Made by a program: the position numbers and the translations under genes. The notes beneath the pieces are model-generated. The model saw only the letters and a list, made by a program, of their open reading frames with translations, did not search any database and was not told where the DNA came from. DNA of 64,000 nt from Amoebophrya sp. A120 (Eukaryota; Sar; Dinophyceae; Syndiniales; Amoebophryaceae). Positions 13,901 through 25,017 of the stretch are shown in pieces (the first letter of the stretch is position 1; every line of letters begins with the position of its first letter). The DNA lies in assembly GCA_905178155.1 (NCBI GenBank), contig CAJINV010000010.1, forward strand, positions 2,056,167-2,120,166, read 5' to 3'.

Positions 13901-16900
13901 CGCAGCCCCCGCTTCGCTTTCGGACGACACATATCGGACCACGGAAAGAAGAATGGTTTGAGTTTCCCTGCTGCTGCTCGCGGAAATAGAAGTTGTTCTG
14001 CCTGTCTGCTTCGCCCTAGAAGTACTTTGCTGTTCTGCTCTTTCTCTTTCAGCAGTACTAGTAGACTCTTTCATCTGCGTTGTTGTACGAGAAGCGAGAC
14101 CTCCCCGATGTTGTTCCGCTAGCCGTTCCACACTGCGTCCACCTTCCGCCGGCTCCTCGTGGAGCTTCGAAGCGTAAAGTTCCTGCCTCGTCGTTTTTCT
14201 CGTCGTTTTCGTTCGCTTTATTATCTCTTCGCGCTTCGATATTTTCGACAGGGGTTGTTCCTGTTTCCGAGCAGAAGACTTAGGTTTCTTTGATGTCGCA
14301 GGTGGAACTACATCAACGACGGGCGGAAGTGGTCGTGCTGGTGTAGAGGAGGAAGCGCCGGCTCCCCGTCCAGTTGTACAACTAGCGCCCTGTGGTCGCG
14401 GAAAAAGTTGTTCTTGTGCGACGACCAGGGCGTCGTTGCCTCCTTGTCTTGCTGCAGACGATGAAACCTGCAAGCCTTGCAGCTGCTCTATCAGGAGCTT
14501 CTGCTCATCTTCGACCTCCTCCTGACCCAGGATCTTTTGATCATCTTCCCCAGCTTTGGTGTTGTGCGCTCCTGCGAGGTCCGGCATGATGTTAGCGCTT
14601 GTCATTGATGATGTGTTAGCGGCCTGCTGAGCGTCGTGGTCTTCTCCTTCGAATTGCTGGAGGGAATGTCGCTCCTCCTCTTCAGTCCCCTCTGGCGACG
14701 CGTTCTGCCGCAAGGGGGTCAGCTGCCGCTCAATTGCATCAACAACATCAACAGCTGCGGAAGATCCGTAAGAACAATACTCGATAGAAGTTGGAGTTGC
14801 TGCAACATCTGGAATTATCTGTGCCTGCGCTGCTAGGGTGGCCGCGTTGGAGGAGAAAGTCGCGGACGGTTGCACTATGGCTGATGGATGAAGAAATGTT
14901 GATACATTTGCAGTAGGGCAAGCCACAGGAACTGTAATGTTGTTCTTGCCAGGACGCTGTAGTTGGGACGACGTCGCCTCAAGACCTCCATGCGGCTGTT
15001 TCGCTGCTGTCGCAGTCACGTTACCACGTCTGCTCTCGTCAGGAAATAAAATCGCAGCTCCTGTCGGAGCAGGCTGCTCTTTCCCCGCGGCACTTTCTTG
15101 TTGAGCAGGGCGAACGTTGATTTGCCTCGCTTCAGTCGCTTTTACAATGTCAGAGGAATTATCGCCACCGCCCGAGATTTTCAGGGCCATCAGCATTCCC
15201 TCGTCTATTTCCTCATCACCTTCTGCTGCTCTACTGGGGTCTCCTCCTCCTTGCTGCTCTGCTGCCGCGGGGTCTTGCTCTGCTCTTCGTATCCCGAGAA
15301 AAAAGTTTTACAGTTAGTTACTTACACAATCGTATGTAGATGTACTCAACTTCAGCAACTGTTAATATTCCCTGCATGACAGAGAAAAGTTGCAATGGAG
15401 CTAAAGCAAAACTAAGCTAGAGCTACTCCTAGTCCTCCCGAAAAATTAATCTGGCATGACACTTCTCAGTCTTGCGTGGCCCGCAACACGACAGTGTGTA
15501 AAGAACTGTGACACTTTTTTCTTTTCCTAGCTCCTTGCAGCGAGAATTCATTGACCACCCTGGACTGCTTCCTGCTCCACTTTCTCGAGGTAGATGAGAC
15601 AAGAAAAGAACGCTGTACTCCCCCAGAAGGACTGGTTGTGCCCCCAGCACCGTGGCTCCCAGGACTGCCTGTCTGCTGCGGTGGTGGGCTTCTGGAAGAA
15701 GAAGCACCACCATGTTGGCCACTAGTTGTACCTCCCCCAGGAGGACAGCACCCCGGCGTGACGAGGGAAAATAAGTTTTCGGAATTCTTGTTCTTCGAGT
15801 TACTCCGACTGACGGAGGAGAAAGCGCTTTTAAACGACACCACCAAATCGCTAACTCGGAGCTTGCTGCTGGTTTGAGAGTGCGAGGAGCCGGTGAGGTC
15901 GAAGGACGGCGTGGTTTTATTTACCACGCCGGGACGAGAAACCTCCGGAAAGATTTGCATCCTTTTCGGAAAGTACTCGAGAACATCTTCACCGTCAGCA
16001 GGTGGCGACGGCGCACAAAATGAGGACGACGCAGCAGGAGCTGCAACGTCTCCTGCCGCCGGCGCAGCACTACTACTAGCAACGACTGGCGGTGGTGCAT
16101 TGTCGATGGCAGGACTAAAGTTTTCACCATCTTTTCCTTCGGGGATGAATGCAAGAACCCCAGAAGAAACATCTTCTTGGCCGAAAGCAGGAGCTGCTGC
16201 ACCTGCAGCAGCAACATCTTCTTGTCCACTAGCCGCCGGCACAGCATCTTTGTCTTTAATATTGTCTTTGTCTTCCTCTTCGGCGAATACTAATAAAGCA
16301 GGAGCTGCACGACCTCCAGTAGCAACATCTTCTTGATGTGGTCCACCTGTTGTATCCGCCGGCGCAGCCAAAACTTCGGCGTAAGCCTCCCAACTTGGAG
16401 TGCCGCCGAGTTCGGGACAGGGTGTCCAGCGGGCACAAATCTTGCGGTTATGAGAGAGCACAACTTCCCTGCTTCCTCAGTTGAATGGCATTCATAGCAA
16501 CACAAGCTCTGACCAATATGCAGCTTTCGCATGACAAATTGACGACCGCTTCCTAGTGCTCTTTCGGCTTCATCCCGAATTTGTCATGCAAGCAGGGCAA
16601 ACAGGCAACGGGCGGACTTGGTGTTTCGCATGACAAATCAGGGGCAGCACCAGGGGGGGGGTCGTGCACACACTCTCATAGCGGTTGGCCCTGGTGGATG
16701 ACACTGGACTGCGTGGAGATCTTTGGCCGCTCCCATTGCTCCTGCGGTCGCCATTGGCGCTCCCCCAGCGCCCGCTGTTTCTCTCGCTATCATCTTCTTC
16801 ACCTGTTCCACTTCCGCTGGACGAGCCCGAGCTGTCGTCGGAAGAATCACTGCCGTGCTGTTTCCCATAGACGTAGTGTCGACGCTGAGGCAGAGCTGCT

Positions 16901-19900
16901 CGCCGGGACGTTGGATTTGTTCGCTGCTTCTTCTTTGCGGAGGGATTTTTGGGACGACGATCAGCACTACCACTAGCAGGATTATGATCAGCACTACCAC
17001 TAGCAGGATGTTGATCAGCACTACCACTTCTAGCAGGTAATAAAACCCCACTGAATTGAGGAACTCCGACGTCATGTTGACCAGCATCGGAGTATGGGTG
17101 ATCTTGTGCGGAAGCAGATATGAACTGCAAAAGTATCGCACTCGTATAAATGCATTACAAATTTCCTCAGCATGAGCATGCGGATTTACCTTAGAAAGAT
17201 GACTTGTAATGCATGATTTTGATTGCAATACGAGTACCATACTTTTGCACAGGATAGCGGAACAAGGGGAAGTCCAACTACTGGCAGGAGTCACGTGGGG
17301 CCCTCTGGGGTTCTCCTGGAGTACTTCGGAATCAGACTCATCTTCATCTACTTCTAAATCCATTGTGTGTTGAGCATCTACTTCTGGGACAATGGCATGA
17401 TCTCCGGCAGCGGCGGTCTCGTTCCTGTTCATCTTCTCAGTGTCTGATTTTTTCCGTGAAGAATTATCTGCCTGATGCTGATCTTGGTCGTCGACGACGT
17501 CTTCGCCATAATAAAACGAGTTGCTGCGTTCACTTGAGGATCCCTCCTGCTCTGACTGCTGGAGCTGACCCACACGTTGTAGACCACGAGGACCAGTACT
17601 CGTTTCCTCTTGATGGTGGTCCTCGTTCTGACGACGCCGACGCACATCATCTATGACATGCAGCCCGGCTTCCCGTTCTTGCTCGGCCGATGGCACGTAC
17701 GGTGGTTGAAGATTCGAATAGGTAATGTTTTCTCCGGCAAGACGCGGGACCGTAGAGTAAGCCGGCAGCTCGTCTGCTCGGACTTCTTGTTGTTCAGCGC
17801 CGGCTTTATAATTCCTAGGCGAAGAATCGACAAAGCGCTGCGGTGGCCGCGCAACAACTCCTGCCACATAATTGCCCCGGGAAGACGAAGCTGCAGCTGG
17901 AGCTGCTGCGCCAACGCCACTACTTCTTTTCGGCGACCCCGTTTTCTCGGTCTCGGTTCGCACACCTTCCGAATGCGGCATGCTTGCCAGTAGCGCACCC
18001 AACGAAGCGCCACTGGAGTAGTTGCCGTGACAAGCGACCCTGTTCGGGTCTGCAGGAGCAGCTACTGATGTTGGTACAACTGCTATCAGAATGAAAAATG
18101 CCCCCACCCCCGAACTTGAAAGCATTTGTATTGCAAACCTTTCCAAATGAAACATTCGCCCTCTTGCACCTATCAGCATCACAGGTTTCCGATCGTGAAT
18201 AGCGAAAATTTGTATTGCAAAAGACCCCAGCAAGAGCGGCGCTTGTCATGCAAGCGATGCGATACACGCCTAGACTCTGCATCAGAAAGATTCATACTCC
18301 TTTCATGCATGACAAAAAGGTTTCATTTGGAAACTTCGCATCACAAATTTTTGCAATTTGAGGGGTGGGGGGCACTTTTCACTGTAATAACTGCTTCCAG
18401 CAGGCCAGCGGTGTAGTTCTCGTCCGCTCTCCTCACTGTTTGTGTTGCGTTGACGCGGACGATGTTTATCGCATGAGTATCTTGTTCATGCGGCGGTTGC
18501 ATAAATGCGTCGTGGTGCTCCTGCCGCTGATGCTCTTGCTCCATTTCTGCCGTCACTGGAACTGCCGAGGACGGACCGGGTGGAGAGCCAGGGGCTCCTG
18601 TAGGGCCGCCTGGTGGCTGATGTCCAGCCAGAGAAGAACCTCCACGAGCATGACGCTCAGCCACGTCTTCGCTTCTCCCAGCACGAAGATGTTGACGTGC
18701 TGACACGGGTGGAGGTGCCGGACTTCTACGTCCAGGTCGTGTTTCCTCAACTCCACTCGTGTCGATCTTCTCGTTCTCTGTGGTAGTGGAAATCAGAGTT
18801 GTCTCCTCCTCTACCGTTGTTTCCTCTTTCACTAGCGTCATGCGCCAGATGCGCAGTTGCAAATCGTAGGACGCGTAGTAGCCCGCGGCACTGTGGGGTT
18901 TATTTTGTTCTCATTGATTCAACCGATAATAATGGTGCAGCACATTTTTGATAGTAGCATTTTCCAAACTCGTTTACAGATCAAAGTCAAACTTCTAGCA
19001 CGAGAAACAGCTCTTGAGGCTTTTATGCCTTAGGAACGACGACCACATAAAGAAATCTCGGGCGAAAACAAAGGAACAAGAACAAACTGTAAATGCAGCT
19101 CTACTAAGTTTCATACCCCAACCTTCTGGCCAGCAGCGAATCGGCCACGGCCCTCCTGGGCTGCAGGCCATGGTAACTCGAGTCCCAGCCGTGTCCCGTC
19201 GCGCGGACGATGACGTAATCGATCGGAGGCTCGAGCTCCTCGTCTCCTTCTTGATCGGGCTGTTTTTCCTTCGATTTCTTCTTGTCATTTCCACTTTTTC
19301 CAGACGAAGATGCCTCTGGTGCTGCTGGTGTCCTACTCGAAGAACTACTTGCAGCTGCTCCAGCACGAACCGGGGGGCGTCTCACACCCATCGTGGAGGT
19401 CTCGTTTTTTCCAAAATTTCCAGTACGAGCAGCACCATAATCGGTGTCCGTTTTTCTCAGGTGTTCCACCGTCCGACGCCTGTCCTCCGTGCCCTGCGCC
19501 GGTACTAGTTCGGCACCGGGAACCCCGGTGCCCTGCGTGCCAACGGTAATGAATTTTGGAAACCTGCGGCGGATGTCGAGCTGCTGCCGTAAGTTGAGCA
19601 AATTTCTTCTCCGCTCGTTGTACTCTTTCCGAAAGGTGTATGGAATGCAAATATGTCTGGATGTCTGGAAACTTGTGACGCAGGTCTGGCGGTGGTGGCG
19701 GCGGGCGCACTGCAATTTATTATTCGCAGCCAAGCATGACAAGTTTTGGAGGAGCTACTACGTGTTGCGCGTTTCGCATGGGCATGGGCATGGCATTGCA
19801 TTGGCAAACTGCGCTTTTGCATGACAGGCAAAAGGAGGTCCTTCTTCTTTTCCTGCTCCTGCATCACAGAGTTTTTAAGAATCTGAATCATGCGAGACAA

Positions 19901-22740
19901 GCATGAGACAAACCTTGCATCTCTCCAGACCCAGTAGACTACATATTTGCAGTCCATCCGGTGTACCGCTCCGTCGCTTCTTGCACGAGCATCTGTTGCT
20001 CTTTGGCCAACTCCGAGCGCCGCTTTTGTCGCAGGATTTTATCAAATGTAAAAATGTCTGGGTCTGGAAACTTGTGATGCTGGGTGGCGTCTCATGATGA
20101 GGCTACAAATACTGGCTCAGCATGACAAGTTTCTGAGCTCCTAGTCCTAGGTGTTGCCTATTCTGCATGACAAACTGCGTTTCTGCATCGCAGAAAAATG
20201 GAGCTCTTGGGTAACGTGCATGACACATTTGAGAGTCATGCCAGACAAGCATGACAAACATGCATTCTTCCAGACCCAGACATTTTTACATTTGATAGAT
20301 TTCCTGTTCTTCCAAAACGTCAGAGAACCCGGCCAATCCGCAAAAGGGCGGGAGAGGCAGTCGCTCAAGGGCGCGGCGGCGCTCCGCAAGGGATATCCTG
20401 AGTAAAAATGTCCCCACCCCAGAGCTGTCATGCAATTCTGCATGCCAAAAAAGTGTCTCATGCGGAGCCCCATGAGAAGCATTTTCTCGTCGTGCTTTGG
20501 AATTTGTGATGCTAGAATCAGAATGCTAAGCTAGGTCTGTGATGCTGCTGACCTACCTAAAACAGGACTACACTACGAGGACAAACTTGCCATGCCAAAC
20601 AACCAAAGCTGGCTGATTTGTCTAGCAGATTTCCCATCTTGACTCTGGTGTGGGGACGTTTTTAATCAGGATAATGGAAAATTCGTGGTCAGCGGAGCGG
20701 CGGCGGGAGAGCGTCGACCTGTGGCGGTTGTATTGAGGGAAACTATGCACACGTCCTGAAAAGAACAAATTTATCTACAGTATGCCGGATAACTTCGTGT
20801 TCGTCGTCCATCTCCATTTTTCATTTTCTACTTGTGCAAAAGAGATATGTTCCTCTTTTTTGGAAACACGAACAATTTGCAGCAAACACGATGCTTTCGT
20901 TTCAACATGCCGGACGACGATGTTGAGACTGAGAGCTAACAGCTGAGGGTGCAAAATTAATAAACCGTTCGAAATCTTCAAGCAGAAATAGAAAAGGTGA
21001 TCGTCCCAACATATTAGTACCCCCCAAACGTGGGTCCTTCCACAATCCGCAGTAGCTTTTTCCGCTCCGCCAAATCCGCCCGGCGCTTTCTCTGTCGCTT
21101 CAGCTTCTCGGCAAATTTTGCTCTCATCTGCAGCAGTTCCTGCTCCATGTGCGCCAGGTCGCTCTCCGTTACGTGTTCGTCGAGTTCAAACACCGCCATC
21201 AGCGTTCTGGTACCAGGCGTGCTCCTGCTGCTCCGGTAAGATAAAGATCCTCTCCCTCCGTCGACCCCGGTAGTTCTACTTCCCGGAGTTTCCTTGCCCG
21301 GTGTTGGATCAACGTCCCGGGCGCAGATCAGGGTGTAGTATGACAGTGCACAACTCCTCCTCCCCCTCATAATTTGTCATGCAAAATCCCCAATCCAATG
21401 GCTGCCTTGTGGCACTGTTTGCATGACAGATTCTGGAAACGACCCAAAGAGTACAACTACATTAGGCACATTTGTCATGCATACGCTCCACGCGTGCTGG
21501 TGTTTGTATTGCTGATCATGCCATACAAACGAGGGGCAGGAGGTGGAGTTGTGCACTGTCATATGTAGCCCTGCCGGTGCATTTGCTCTTCATCTTCTGA
21601 ACCATTTTCAGCAGCAGCAGGTCCACCTGAGGTTGTAGTAGTTTCTTGGATAACATTTTTAACATCCCTACTTTTTCTTGGGTAGTTATATTCACCAAGA
21701 TCATCCTCTTCGGAACAAATTTTTGCATCGGGACCATCTTCTACTCCGCCGCTGGTACTACGCGGTGGTCCTGATGTAGTTGTACTATTCATCTTCCCAG
21801 TTTTGCTGGTACAACAAGAAACCGAGTCAGTCTCAGTGCAAGAACTGGCACAAACCGACCTAGACATACCTCTACCTGCTGAAGCAAGCGCTTGTTCACC
21901 ACCACCGGCAGAAGTAGTACTTCTACCACTTGTCGTGCAAGAACTGACGTCCACAACCCCCACCACGTCTTTCTCCTTCTCCCGCGAGGGGAGCGGCATG
22001 GTGATGATTGCCCTCTTTCGCCCCACACTCCACTCAATCCGCATGGGGACTTCGTCGAAGTTATGCATCGCAAAAGTATCGCACTCGTACTAATTGCAGA
22101 TATGCATGACAAATCTTCCTCCTAAGCTGTCAAACAGCATGATCGCTTGCATGTGTCATGCTTGTGTAGTAGTACGATACTTTTGCAATGGATAGAAGTG
22201 CTCTTTCGTGGTCGTGCTCGTTTCGGTGCGGGTATGCAGCACTTCTTCGCTCTTTGTTTTTCTCTTCTCGTCTTTCTTCTTGGCCTGCTGATGTTGACCT
22301 TCCTTATTTATTCCGGAAGAAGTTGATGTGCCATCTTGTCGTGTTCGTTCTGATGCGGTTTGTTCATCATGGGAAGATGACATCATCAAAGAACTACCTT
22401 CTGCCGCCGGTGCGGCAGACGATGTGGGTGCTGGTGGTGGATCAGCACGTGGGGCAACATCTGCCGGTCTGTAGTCCTGATATCTTTCTCCATCCCGCGC
22501 TTGTCTGGTGTCCTGTTCGTCATCGTCGACGCCGAAGTCCTTGTTCCCAGGATAATCTTCAACCACTTGCTCTTCTTCCTCTCCCCGTAACAAAGCCCTT
22601 GCTTCCACGGCTCTCAAGACGCCGGTGGCCCGGCTGGGTGCAAGCTTTTCTGTCGTGATGAAAAACAGATTTTTGTGCAGCAGCAACAGCGTGAATTGCT
22701 GCACTAGCAGGCAAAACGGACGGAACAGAAAGCGTCGCAT
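7912..22740 (-). CDS. Giant low-complexity protein, 3,710 aa, 16 exons
   Basis: No family recognised. Exons (5' to 3'): 22195-22740, 21564-22056, 21021-21333, 20674-20742, 20298-20388, 19960-20034, 19117-19634, 18390-18890, 17257-18078, 16681-17113, 15530-16443, 13630-15281, 11603-13362, 11388-11442, 9691-11077, 7912-9415. Two introns are GT-AG (20743-21020, 18891-19116); the other 13 are IEs, and all 15 joins keep one frame. The N-terminus (residues 1-40) is basic then hydrophobic, like a signal anchor. Charged, probably coiled-coil segments follow (residues about 400-560), with another near the start of exon 13. The rest is rich in Ser, Thr, Ala, Gly, Gln and acidic residues. The more ordered parts are the exon 7/8 junction (DYVIVRATGHGW... 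to ...LQLRIWRM) and the last 70 residues. The start is the first ATG in the open frame. It could be a scaffold or a secreted or surface protein; function is unknown. Confidence 0.72.
9421..9690. mobile_element. IE-G introner, giant gene intron 15
   Basis: Ends TATGCAAGAAAAAAAAGCG and ATTTTTTTCTCTGCATA are inverted. The flanks (caagg / ctcga) no longer match, yet removing the element plus five bases keeps the frame. Confidence 0.8.
11083..11387. mobile_element. IE-F introner, giant gene intron 14
   Basis: Inverted ends are TATGAAAGCCTCAGG... and ...CTGAGGGTGTCATA. The duplication tggtg is perfect. It contains several GCATGACAAAT-type motifs. Confidence 0.88.
11448..11602. mobile_element. IE-B introner, giant gene intron 13
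   Basis: Its ends are TATGCATAGCAAAAGC and ACTTTTGCACAGGATA, with a perfect accat duplication. It is separated from the next IE by only a 55-nt exon. Confidence 0.9.
13368..13629. mobile_element. IE-A introner, giant gene intron 12
   Basis: The ends are TATGGATTGCAAATATGTCT and the inverse CATTTTTACATTTCATA. The duplication gcttt is perfect. Removal converts a TGA-terminated exon into a continuous frame. Confidence 0.92.
15290..15529. mobile_element. IE-G introner, giant gene intron 11
   Basis: The ends are TATCCCGAGAAAAAAG and CTTTTTTCTTTTCCTA. The duplication is degraded; the flanks resemble each other as CAAGGAGC / CGAAGAGC in coding sense. Splicing between those copies keeps frame. Confidence 0.75.
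16449..16680. mobile_element. IE-H introner, giant gene intron 10
   Basis: Ends TATGAGAGAGCACAAC and GTGCACACACTCTCATA. The gcggt duplication is perfect and the join is in frame. Confidence 0.9.
17119..17256. mobile_element. IE-B introner, giant gene intron 9
   Basis: Ends TATGAACTGCAAAAGTATCG and ACTTTTGCACAGGATA. Flanks gcaga / gcgga match at four of five bases. Frame is kept. Confidence 0.9.
18084..18389. mobile_element. IE-D introner, giant gene intron 8
   Basis: Ends TATCAGAATGAAAAATGCCC and CACTTTTCACTGTAATA are inverted, and the inner ends carry G/C-rich CCCCCACCCC blocks. The actgc duplication is perfect. Confidence 0.9.
19640..19959. mobile_element. IE-A introner, giant gene intron 6
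   Basis: TATGGAATGCAAATATGTCT and its inverse bound it. The ggtgt duplication is perfect. Removal joins two charged, helix-forming exons in frame. Confidence 0.9.
20040..20297. mobile_element. IE-A introner, giant gene intron 5
   Basis: Near-consensus ends TATCAAATGTAAAAATGTCT and the inverse. The gattt duplication is perfect. Confidence 0.93.
20394..20673. mobile_element. IE-C introner, giant gene intron 4
   Basis: Ends TATCCTGAGTAAAAATGTCC and GGGGACGTTTTTAATCAGGATA, with flanks aggga / atgga (four of five). It leaves a 69-nt exon upstream and a 91-nt exon downstream. Confidence 0.9.
21339..21563. mobile_element. IE-H introner, giant gene intron 2
   Basis: Ends TATGACAGTGCACAACTCCT and GTTGTGCACTGTCATA are inverted. 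Perfect tgtag duplication. Confidence 0.92.
22062..22194. mobile_element. IE-B introner, giant gene intron 1
   Basis: At 133 bp it is among the shortest copies. Ends TATGCATCGCAAAAGTATCG and ACTTTTGCAATGGATA, with a perfect gaagt duplication. Confidence 0.92.
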
Positions 22741-22856
22741 TGTTTTTGTTATTGTTTTCGCCGTTATTATATATAATTTGAATTTCGGAAATGTCTTCGA
22801 TTTTCGTTTTATTTCCGAGCCCGTCGTCCGCACGGAGGATTGAAACTCGGAAAAAT

Positions 22857-23014
22857 CCCGTAGAAGTACAGGATGGAAAAAAAGCTCGATTGTTTAGTCG
22901 TCCCGTTATCCGCACGCGAAGGGTAGCGAAGCAGTACCCCGTAGAAGTAGAGGACGGAAAAAATAAAGCTCGATTGCTTATTCGTCCCGTTATCCGCACG
23001 CGAAGGGTAGCGAA
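22857..23014. repeat. Two-copy tandem repeat upstream of the giant gene
   Basis: Two nearly identical units of about 78 bp (22857-22931 and 22937-23014) share the blocks CCCGTAGAAGTA, AAAGCTCGATTG and CGCACGCGAAGGGTAGCGAAG. They lie 120-270 bp upstream of the giant gene's ATG, so they may be 5' UTR or promoter. Beyond the duplication no function is visible. Confidence 0.75.
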
Positions 23015-23042
23015 GCTCTGGAATTTGTTCCCCTTGTTGTTC

Positions 23043-23573
23043 TATCAAGTGTAAAAATGTCTGGGTCTGGAAGATTGGAACTTGTGATGCTAACTTTGGA
23101 CTCCAGAAAAATCTGTATTGCATGACCAGCAAGAGGAGTCTAGTTTGTGCTACGCGGGGAGGGCGTTTGTCATGCGGAGTAGGCATCAGGAAGCCCTCTC
23201 AAAATCTGTGATGCGCGGTCGTCGTTCGTTCGTTGTGGATCGGCTCTGCCGACCGGGTAACCCAACGCCTTTCATACAAATGACCGACTTAGGCGAACCC
23301 CGTTGCGGGACATACAAATTGGCCGTACGTAAGGGCCCTAAGCGCTACATACATCGTTCACCCTATGCGCCTACCACTTCGGTCTGGGACCTCGTCTACC
23401 TGATCCTGGGGGTCCACAGCGCACTAGCCCTTTGCTAGCATAAACAGACTGGGTTCTACAAACTGATCTAACTCCTTTCTAACGCGGTCGTGCATTACAG
23501 GCGTCCTGGGTCATCCAAAACATGCATAACAAATCTCCGAATCTTCCAGACCCAGACACTTTTACACTTGATA
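23043..23573. mobile_element. IE-A introner, intergenic, with nested insert
   Basis: Normal IE-A ends with a perfect tgttc duplication, but 531 bp long because a 261-bp sequence sits inside (23222-23482). It lies outside any gene model, so IE insertion is not confined to coding sequence. Confidence 0.88.
23222..23482. mobile_element. Unknown 261-bp insert within an IE-A copy
   Basis: It interrupts the IE-A internal region and is flanked by a perfect 8-bp repeat CGCGGTCG (23214-23221 and 23483-23490), read as a target duplication. Composition is balanced, unlike the IE. I found no terminal inverted repeats, no transfer-RNA-like promoter boxes and no second copy in the window. It may be a SINE-like or MITE-like insert; identity unknown. 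Confidence 0.6.
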
Positions 23574-23624
23574 TGTTCTCGTCGTAGGAGTTGTACCGAG
23601 TCTACTATAATTCTTGCTCGGGAA

Positions 23625-23700
23625 AAAAAGTTCGCGTTATGTCGGAAAAACAGTTCGCTTTATGTCGGAAAGAAAGTTCGCTCACGCTCCTTCGTTCCGG
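23625..23700. repeat. Short tandem repeat, about 24-bp unit
   Basis: About three units carrying AGTTCGC(G/T)TTATGTCGGAAA. No function visible. Confidence 0.6.
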
Positions 23701-23779
23701 AAAAAAAGACCGCGTCCACGAGTTCTTGTTCTACGTCGTGATATTTTAATACTGTTTCCTCTGCTCGTACTGGTACTAC

Positions 23780-24865
23780 TTTTAGTTCACGTTCAACTCG
23801 CTGTTCATTACTAAATTCTTGCATGTATTAGATCGGAAGTGGTCGTTTGTTTTGCTCTTGGATGGATGCATTTTCATCCTGATTGATAGACTTAGTAAGA
23901 TGAAGTTGAAGTACTTCGTTGTGCGGTTGAATGATTCTTCGTGTTGAAGTCGGTTGTTGATAAAAATCGAAGGAAGGCACTTCCACTGCTTGTTCTGGAT
24001 AAAATTAGTTTCCACTTCTTGCTAACCTTGTGGTTGCCAGTTGTGCAGGAGCTGTGCCTGAATATTAATCTTGTGATCGCGAGAAGCTGCTCCGGGGTCG
24101 TTTTACTTCTAGTTGTTCCACTTTATTTCTTCTCCCGTCGTTCTCGGCGCCACAGCTGCCACTCCCTCCGCCTCGAGACGGGTAGAGGTGCTGTACTGTT
24201 ACTTTTAGTTCATCACGTTCATCTCGTTATTATATTTTTGCATGTATCAATAGACCGGAAGTCGTTTGTTTTGCTCTTGGATGGATGCATTTGCATCCTG
24301 ATTGATTTAGTGAGAAGTACTACTTCTAACGTTGTGCGGTTGAATGATCCTTCCTCTTCGTGAAGTCGGTTGTTGATAAAAATCGAAGGAAGGCACTTCA
24401 ACTGCTGGTAGTTGTAGTGCTGCTTCTGGATAAAATTAGTTCCCACTTCTTGCTAACCTTGTGGTTGCCAGTTGTGCAGGAGTTGTGCAGAAGTTGTGCC
24501 TGAATATTAATCTTGTGATCGCCAGAACCTGCTCCGGGGTCGTTGTAAGTACTAGTTGTTCCACTTTATTATTATTTCTACTTCTCCTATCCAACGAAAA
24601 AACTGTGTAGGTGTAATTTTCTTGGAGGAATAGCATCACAAGTTTGCTCTGCATGACACAGAAAACCTGTCATGCGTATCCAGTACCTGAAAACACGAAG
24701 GAAAGAGCCTCCGACGCACATCCAGCATGACAAGTGTAGCAGTTTTGCATTTTCATCTGCATCACAGACTTACACTCACATAGTTTTTTTCTTGCATATC
24801 TCCCGTCGGTCTCGGCGCCACAGCTGCCACTTCCTCCGCCTCGAGACGGGTAGAGGTGTTGTGCA
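23780..24865. repeat. Direct duplication, second copy split by an IE
   Basis: Copy 1 (about 23780-24200) and copy 2 (about 24200-24865) share long blocks: TTTGCTCTTGGATGGATGCA, AATCGAAGGAAGGCACTT, CTTGCTAACCTTGTGGTTGC and CTCGGCGCCACAGCTGCCAC. Copy 2 is longer mainly because IE-G 24588-24798 interrupts it. Both contain a region resembling a decayed gene, but no frame is convincing. Confidence 0.8.
24588..24798. mobile_element. IE-G introner in a duplicated intergenic repeat
   Basis: Ends TATCCAACGAAAAAACTGTG and ATAGTTTTTTTCTTGCATA. Perfect tctcc duplication. The sister repeat has the single empty site TCTCC at 24131-24135. Confidence 0.93.
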
Positions 24866-24872
24866 GAAGATG

Positions 24873-25017
24873 TATCCTGTGCAAAAGTATCGTACTCGTA
24901 TTGCAATCATGCATGACACATCTTTTTCTTAACCTTAATCAGCATTACAAATTTTATTTGTCATGCTGAGGAAATTTGTAATGCATTTATACGAGTACGA
25001 TACTTTTGCAGTTCATA
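24873..25017. mobile_element. IE-B introner, intergenic
   Basis: Ends TATCCTGTGCAAAAGTATCG and CTTTTGCAGTTCATA. Perfect agatg duplication, outside any recognised gene. Confidence 0.92.

Noticed and set aside
18891-19116. Gene end at the TAG near 19104
   Set aside because: The stop lies in a GT-AG intron (donor GG|GTATGA, acceptor CCACAG); splicing continues the frame into the next exon.
20743-21020. Gene end at the TAA near 21014 and a separate small gene at 20775-20981
   Set aside because: A GT-AG intron (donor GG|GTACTA, acceptor GCATAG) joins the flanking exons in frame.
23118-23438. 106-codon plus-strand frame across the nested insert
   Set aside because: It runs from IE sequence into the insert, so it is not a natural gene; no known protein recognised.
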